The notes beneath the pieces are model-generated. The model searched no databases. It had not been told where the DNA came from and saw only the letters and a program-made list of their open reading frames with translations. This document shows, one piece after another, positions 5,617 through 6,884 of a DNA stretch of 6,884 nt; position 1 is the first letter of the stretch, and every line of letters starts with the position of its first letter. The position numbers and the translations under genes are program-made. The stretch is from JASFRI01 sp050115015 (GTDB lineage Bacteria; Acidobacteriota; Polarisedimenticolia; CBDVAL01): assembly GCA_050115015.1 (NCBI GenBank), contig JASFRI010000225.1, positions 1-6,884 of the forward strand, in the 5' to 3' direction.

Positions 5617-6588
5617 TCAGACGAACAGCGAACTCACCGAGGAGTTGTGGTGGATCCGCCGGATGGCCTCCGCCAGGAGGCCGGCCACCGAGAGCACCTC
5701 CGGCCGCAGCGAATCCCGCTTCTCCTCGGTCAATGGAACCGTGTTGGTGGTGAACATCTTCTTCAGTGGACTCCCGGACAGCCGCGAAACCGCCGGCCCG
5801 GAGAGGATCGGGTGGGTGATGCAGGCGTAGATGTCCCGCACCCCCTTCTGGCGCAGCGCCTCGACGGTCTCCACCATCGTCCCCGCCGTATCGACGATGT
5901 CGTCGACGATGAACACCGTGCGGTCCTTCACATCGCCGATGACGTGCATGATCTTGGCGACGTTCGCGTCCCCCTCGCGCCGCTTGTCCATGATCGCCAG
6001 GCCGGCGTCGAGGCGCTTGGCGAAGGCCCGCGCCCGCTCCACCCCGCCGGCGTCGGGAGAGACGATGGTGAGCTCGGAGAGGTTCAGCTTCGAGATCGCC
6101 TCCACCATCACCGGCGCGGCGAATAGGTGATCCACCGGGATATCGAAGAACGCCTGGATCGGCGCGGCGTGCAGGTCGAGGGCAAGGAGCCGGTCGGCCC
6201 CGGCGGCCGTGATCAGATCGGCCACGAGCTTCGCGGAGATCGGCACCCGCGGTCGGTCCTTGCGATCCTGGCGAGCGTAGCCGTAGTACGGGACCACCGC
6301 GGTGACACGGGCCGCGGACGCCCTCTTGAAGGCGTCCATCATCACCAGGAGTTCCATCAGGTTGTGATTCACCGGCGGGCAGGTCGGCTGGATGACGAAG
6401 ACGTCCTTTCCGCGGACGTTCTCCTGGATCTGGCAGTAGCTCTCGCCATCCGCGAACTGAGTGACGTTGATCCGGCCCAGCTCGGTCCCGAGGGACTCGC
6501 AGATCTGTCCCGCCAGGGCCGGGTTCGCGTTCCCGGTGAAGACCTTCAGGTCATCCAGCGGTGACGGTGAAGGTGACTGCATCTCCAT
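5617..6588 (-). CDS. prs: Ribose-phosphate pyrophosphokinase (PRPP synthetase, class I)
   Basis: Cytosolic enzyme that transfers pyrophosphate from ATP to ribose 5-phosphate, giving PRPP for purine, pyrimidine, histidine, tryptophan and NAD synthesis. The 323-residue product has normal length and ends in the family-typical SVSSLFV. Visible family marks are FADGES (45-50), YARQDRKDRPR (104-114) with PISAKL after it, SPDAGGVERAR (177-187), DKRR (201-204) and the PRPP-binding loop VDDIVDTAGT (228-237). In the usually conserved DLHA-x-QIQGFF stretch this protein reads DLHAAPIQAFF (138-148), with Pro143 and Ala146 replacing the usual Gln and Gly. The ATG at 6588 is preceded by GGAG at a 6-base spacing; the second ATG (6582) lacks suitable spacing. 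The gene lies 60 bases after tRNA-Gln and 86 bases before rplY, as in many Deltaproteobacteria-like genomes. Confidence 0.97.
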   Translation of the reverse strand: MEMQSPSPSPLDDLKVFTGNANPALAGQICESLGTELGRINVTQFADGESYCQIQENVRGKDVFVIQPTCPPVNHNLMELLVMMDAFKRASAARVTAVVPYYGYARQDRKDRPRVPISAKLVADLITAAGADRLLALDLHAAPIQAFFDIPVDHLFAAPVMVEAISKLNLSELTIVSPDAGGVERARAFAKRLDAGLAIMDKRREGDANVAKIMHVIGDVKDRTVFIVDDIVDTAGTMVETVEALRQKGVRDIYACITHPILSGPAVSRLSGSPLKKMFTTNTVPLTEEKRDSLRPEVLSVAGLLAEAIRRIHHNSSVSSLFV

Positions 6589-6606
6589 GGATCGCTCCGT
6601 TACCGC

Positions 6607-6632
6607 GCCGGCGGCCCCTGTGGCCCGCCGAC
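6607..6632 (-). other. Strong hairpin between tRNA-Gln and prs
   Basis: On the minus strand GTCGGCGG pairs with CCGCCGGC (one T-G wobble). An inner CC/GG pair lies beyond a G-G mismatch and closes the loop ACAG. It lies 16 bases after the encoded CCA and 18 bases before the prs ATG. No T-tract follows, so it is not a standard intrinsic terminator. It may protect the prs mRNA 5' end left by tRNA processing, or it may simply reflect high GC content. Confidence 0.45.
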
Positions 6633-6648
6633 GCCCTCCTCCGAATCA

Positions 6649-6722
6649 TGGCTGGGGCGGGAGGATTCGAACCTCCGATGCTGGAACCAAAATCCAGTGT
6701 CTTACCACTTGACGACGCCCCA
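6649..6722 (-). tRNA. tRNA-Gln (anticodon UUG), CCA encoded
   Basis: Read on the minus strand from 6722, the cloverleaf is complete. The acceptor strand TGGGGCG pairs with CGCCCCA. The D-arm is GTC/GAC around a loop holding GG. The anticodon stem is CTGGA/TCCAG around the 7-base loop TTTTGGT, giving anticodon TTG (reads CAA and, by wobble, CAG). The variable region is 4 bases, and the T-arm is GGAGG/CCTCC around TTCGAAT. The discriminator is G, followed directly by genomic CCA (6651-6649), so no CCA addition is needed for the first maturation. The U1-A72 first pair is typical of bacterial tRNA-Gln and is a known recognition element. The gene sits between two protein genes on the same strand, 20 bases after one and 60 bases before prs. 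Confidence 0.97.
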
Positions 6723-6742
6723 AGAACGGACCTCGATGCCCC

Positions 6743-6884
6743 TCACGGACCCAGGATATCCCGGGTCGATTCCGTCAGCGGAGGTTCCTCCTCCACCCGC
6801 ACCGCGCCGGGCGCCTCCCCCCGGCCGTCCGCGCCGACGATCTCGCGGTACCGTCCCAGCACGCGATCCTCGATCATCTGCCGC
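6743..6884 (-). CDS. C-terminal end of an unidentified protein (partial, 5' end outside window)
   Basis: An open frame enters from the right edge and ends at a TGA at 6745-6743, giving 46 visible residues that begin RQMIEDRVLGRYREIV and end TESTRDILGP. Third codon positions are almost all G or C, as in the neighbouring genes, whereas the other two minus-strand frames are either stopped early or have poor codon character. The tail has a short helical, charged start and then a Gly/Pro/Glu-rich, probably disordered end. I do not recognise the family. In related gene orders ispE often lies here, but this tail does not look like an IspE C-terminus. It ends 20 bases before the tRNA-Gln gene on the same strand, so the two are probably co-transcribed. 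Confidence 0.6.
   Translation of the reverse strand, partial: RQMIEDRVLGRYREIVGADGRGEAPGAVRVEEEPPLTESTRDILGP

Noticed and set aside
4241..5830. 529-codon plus-strand frame across pth, rplY and prs
   Set aside because: It spans three well-identified minus-strand genes and their gaps and has the composition of a GC-driven shadow.
1..6884. Mobile elements, CRISPR arrays, attachment sites, or a defence or biosynthetic system
   Set aside because: No transposase or integrase, no direct repeats with spacers and no insertion ends were seen. The tRNA-Gln 3' end continues straight into the prs leader, with no integrase gene or other sign of an integrated element nearby.

Overview
The window is a compact, very GC-rich bacterial chromosome segment in which every supported gene lies on the minus strand, so transcription runs from high to low coordinates. 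Gene order along the transcript is: the 3' end of an unrecognised CDS, tRNA-Gln(UUG), prs, rplY (L25/CTC), pth, hppA (membrane pyrophosphatase), rpsF (S6), rpsR (S18), rplI (L9), a DUF6677-like membrane protein, a 58-residue two-helix membrane protein, and the first codons of one more gene. No gap between genes exceeds 91 bases, and I saw no convincing promoter or U-tract terminator. The whole window can be read as one operon or a set of overlapping transcripts.

The order tRNA-Gln/prs/rplY/pth followed by rpsF/rpsR/rplI resembles what I know from Deltaproteobacteria-like genomes (Geobacter and relatives). Strong C/G preference at third positions, GTG and TTG starts, and a DUF6677-type protein fit a high-GC Gram-negative lineage such as Desulfobacterota, Myxococcota, Acidobacteriota or Methylomirabilota/Rokubacteria. 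That placement is inference from gene order and composition only. There are no mobile elements, CRISPR arrays or signs of recent transfer.

Region by region: 6743-6884 is an unidentified C-terminus. 6649-6722 is tRNA-Gln with its CCA encoded. 5617-6588 makes PRPP. 4853-5530 and 4211-4810 encode a 5S rRNA-binding protein and the enzyme that recycles peptidyl-tRNA. 2081-4198 encodes a PPi-driven cation pump with the sequence marks of a K+-dependent, probably Na+-pumping type. 713-1989 is the S6-S18-L9 ribosomal cluster. 1-695 is a chain of small membrane proteins joined by 1-base and 4-base overlaps. The genes make sense together as translation plus PRPP/PPi metabolism: aminoacyl-tRNA formation and PRPP-using reactions release PPi, which HppA can hydrolyse while storing energy as an ion gradient.

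Most of the window is ordinary core biology. The points most worth a second look are: a Prs carrying Pro and Ala at two normally conserved positions (Gln, Gly) of its DLHA-x-QIQGFF motif; the ion-specificity marks in HppA; a structured leader before rpsF that may be the S6:S18 autoregulatory RNA; strong hairpins without U-tracts in five of the intergenic junctions; and the uncharacterised coupled membrane-protein module after rplI.
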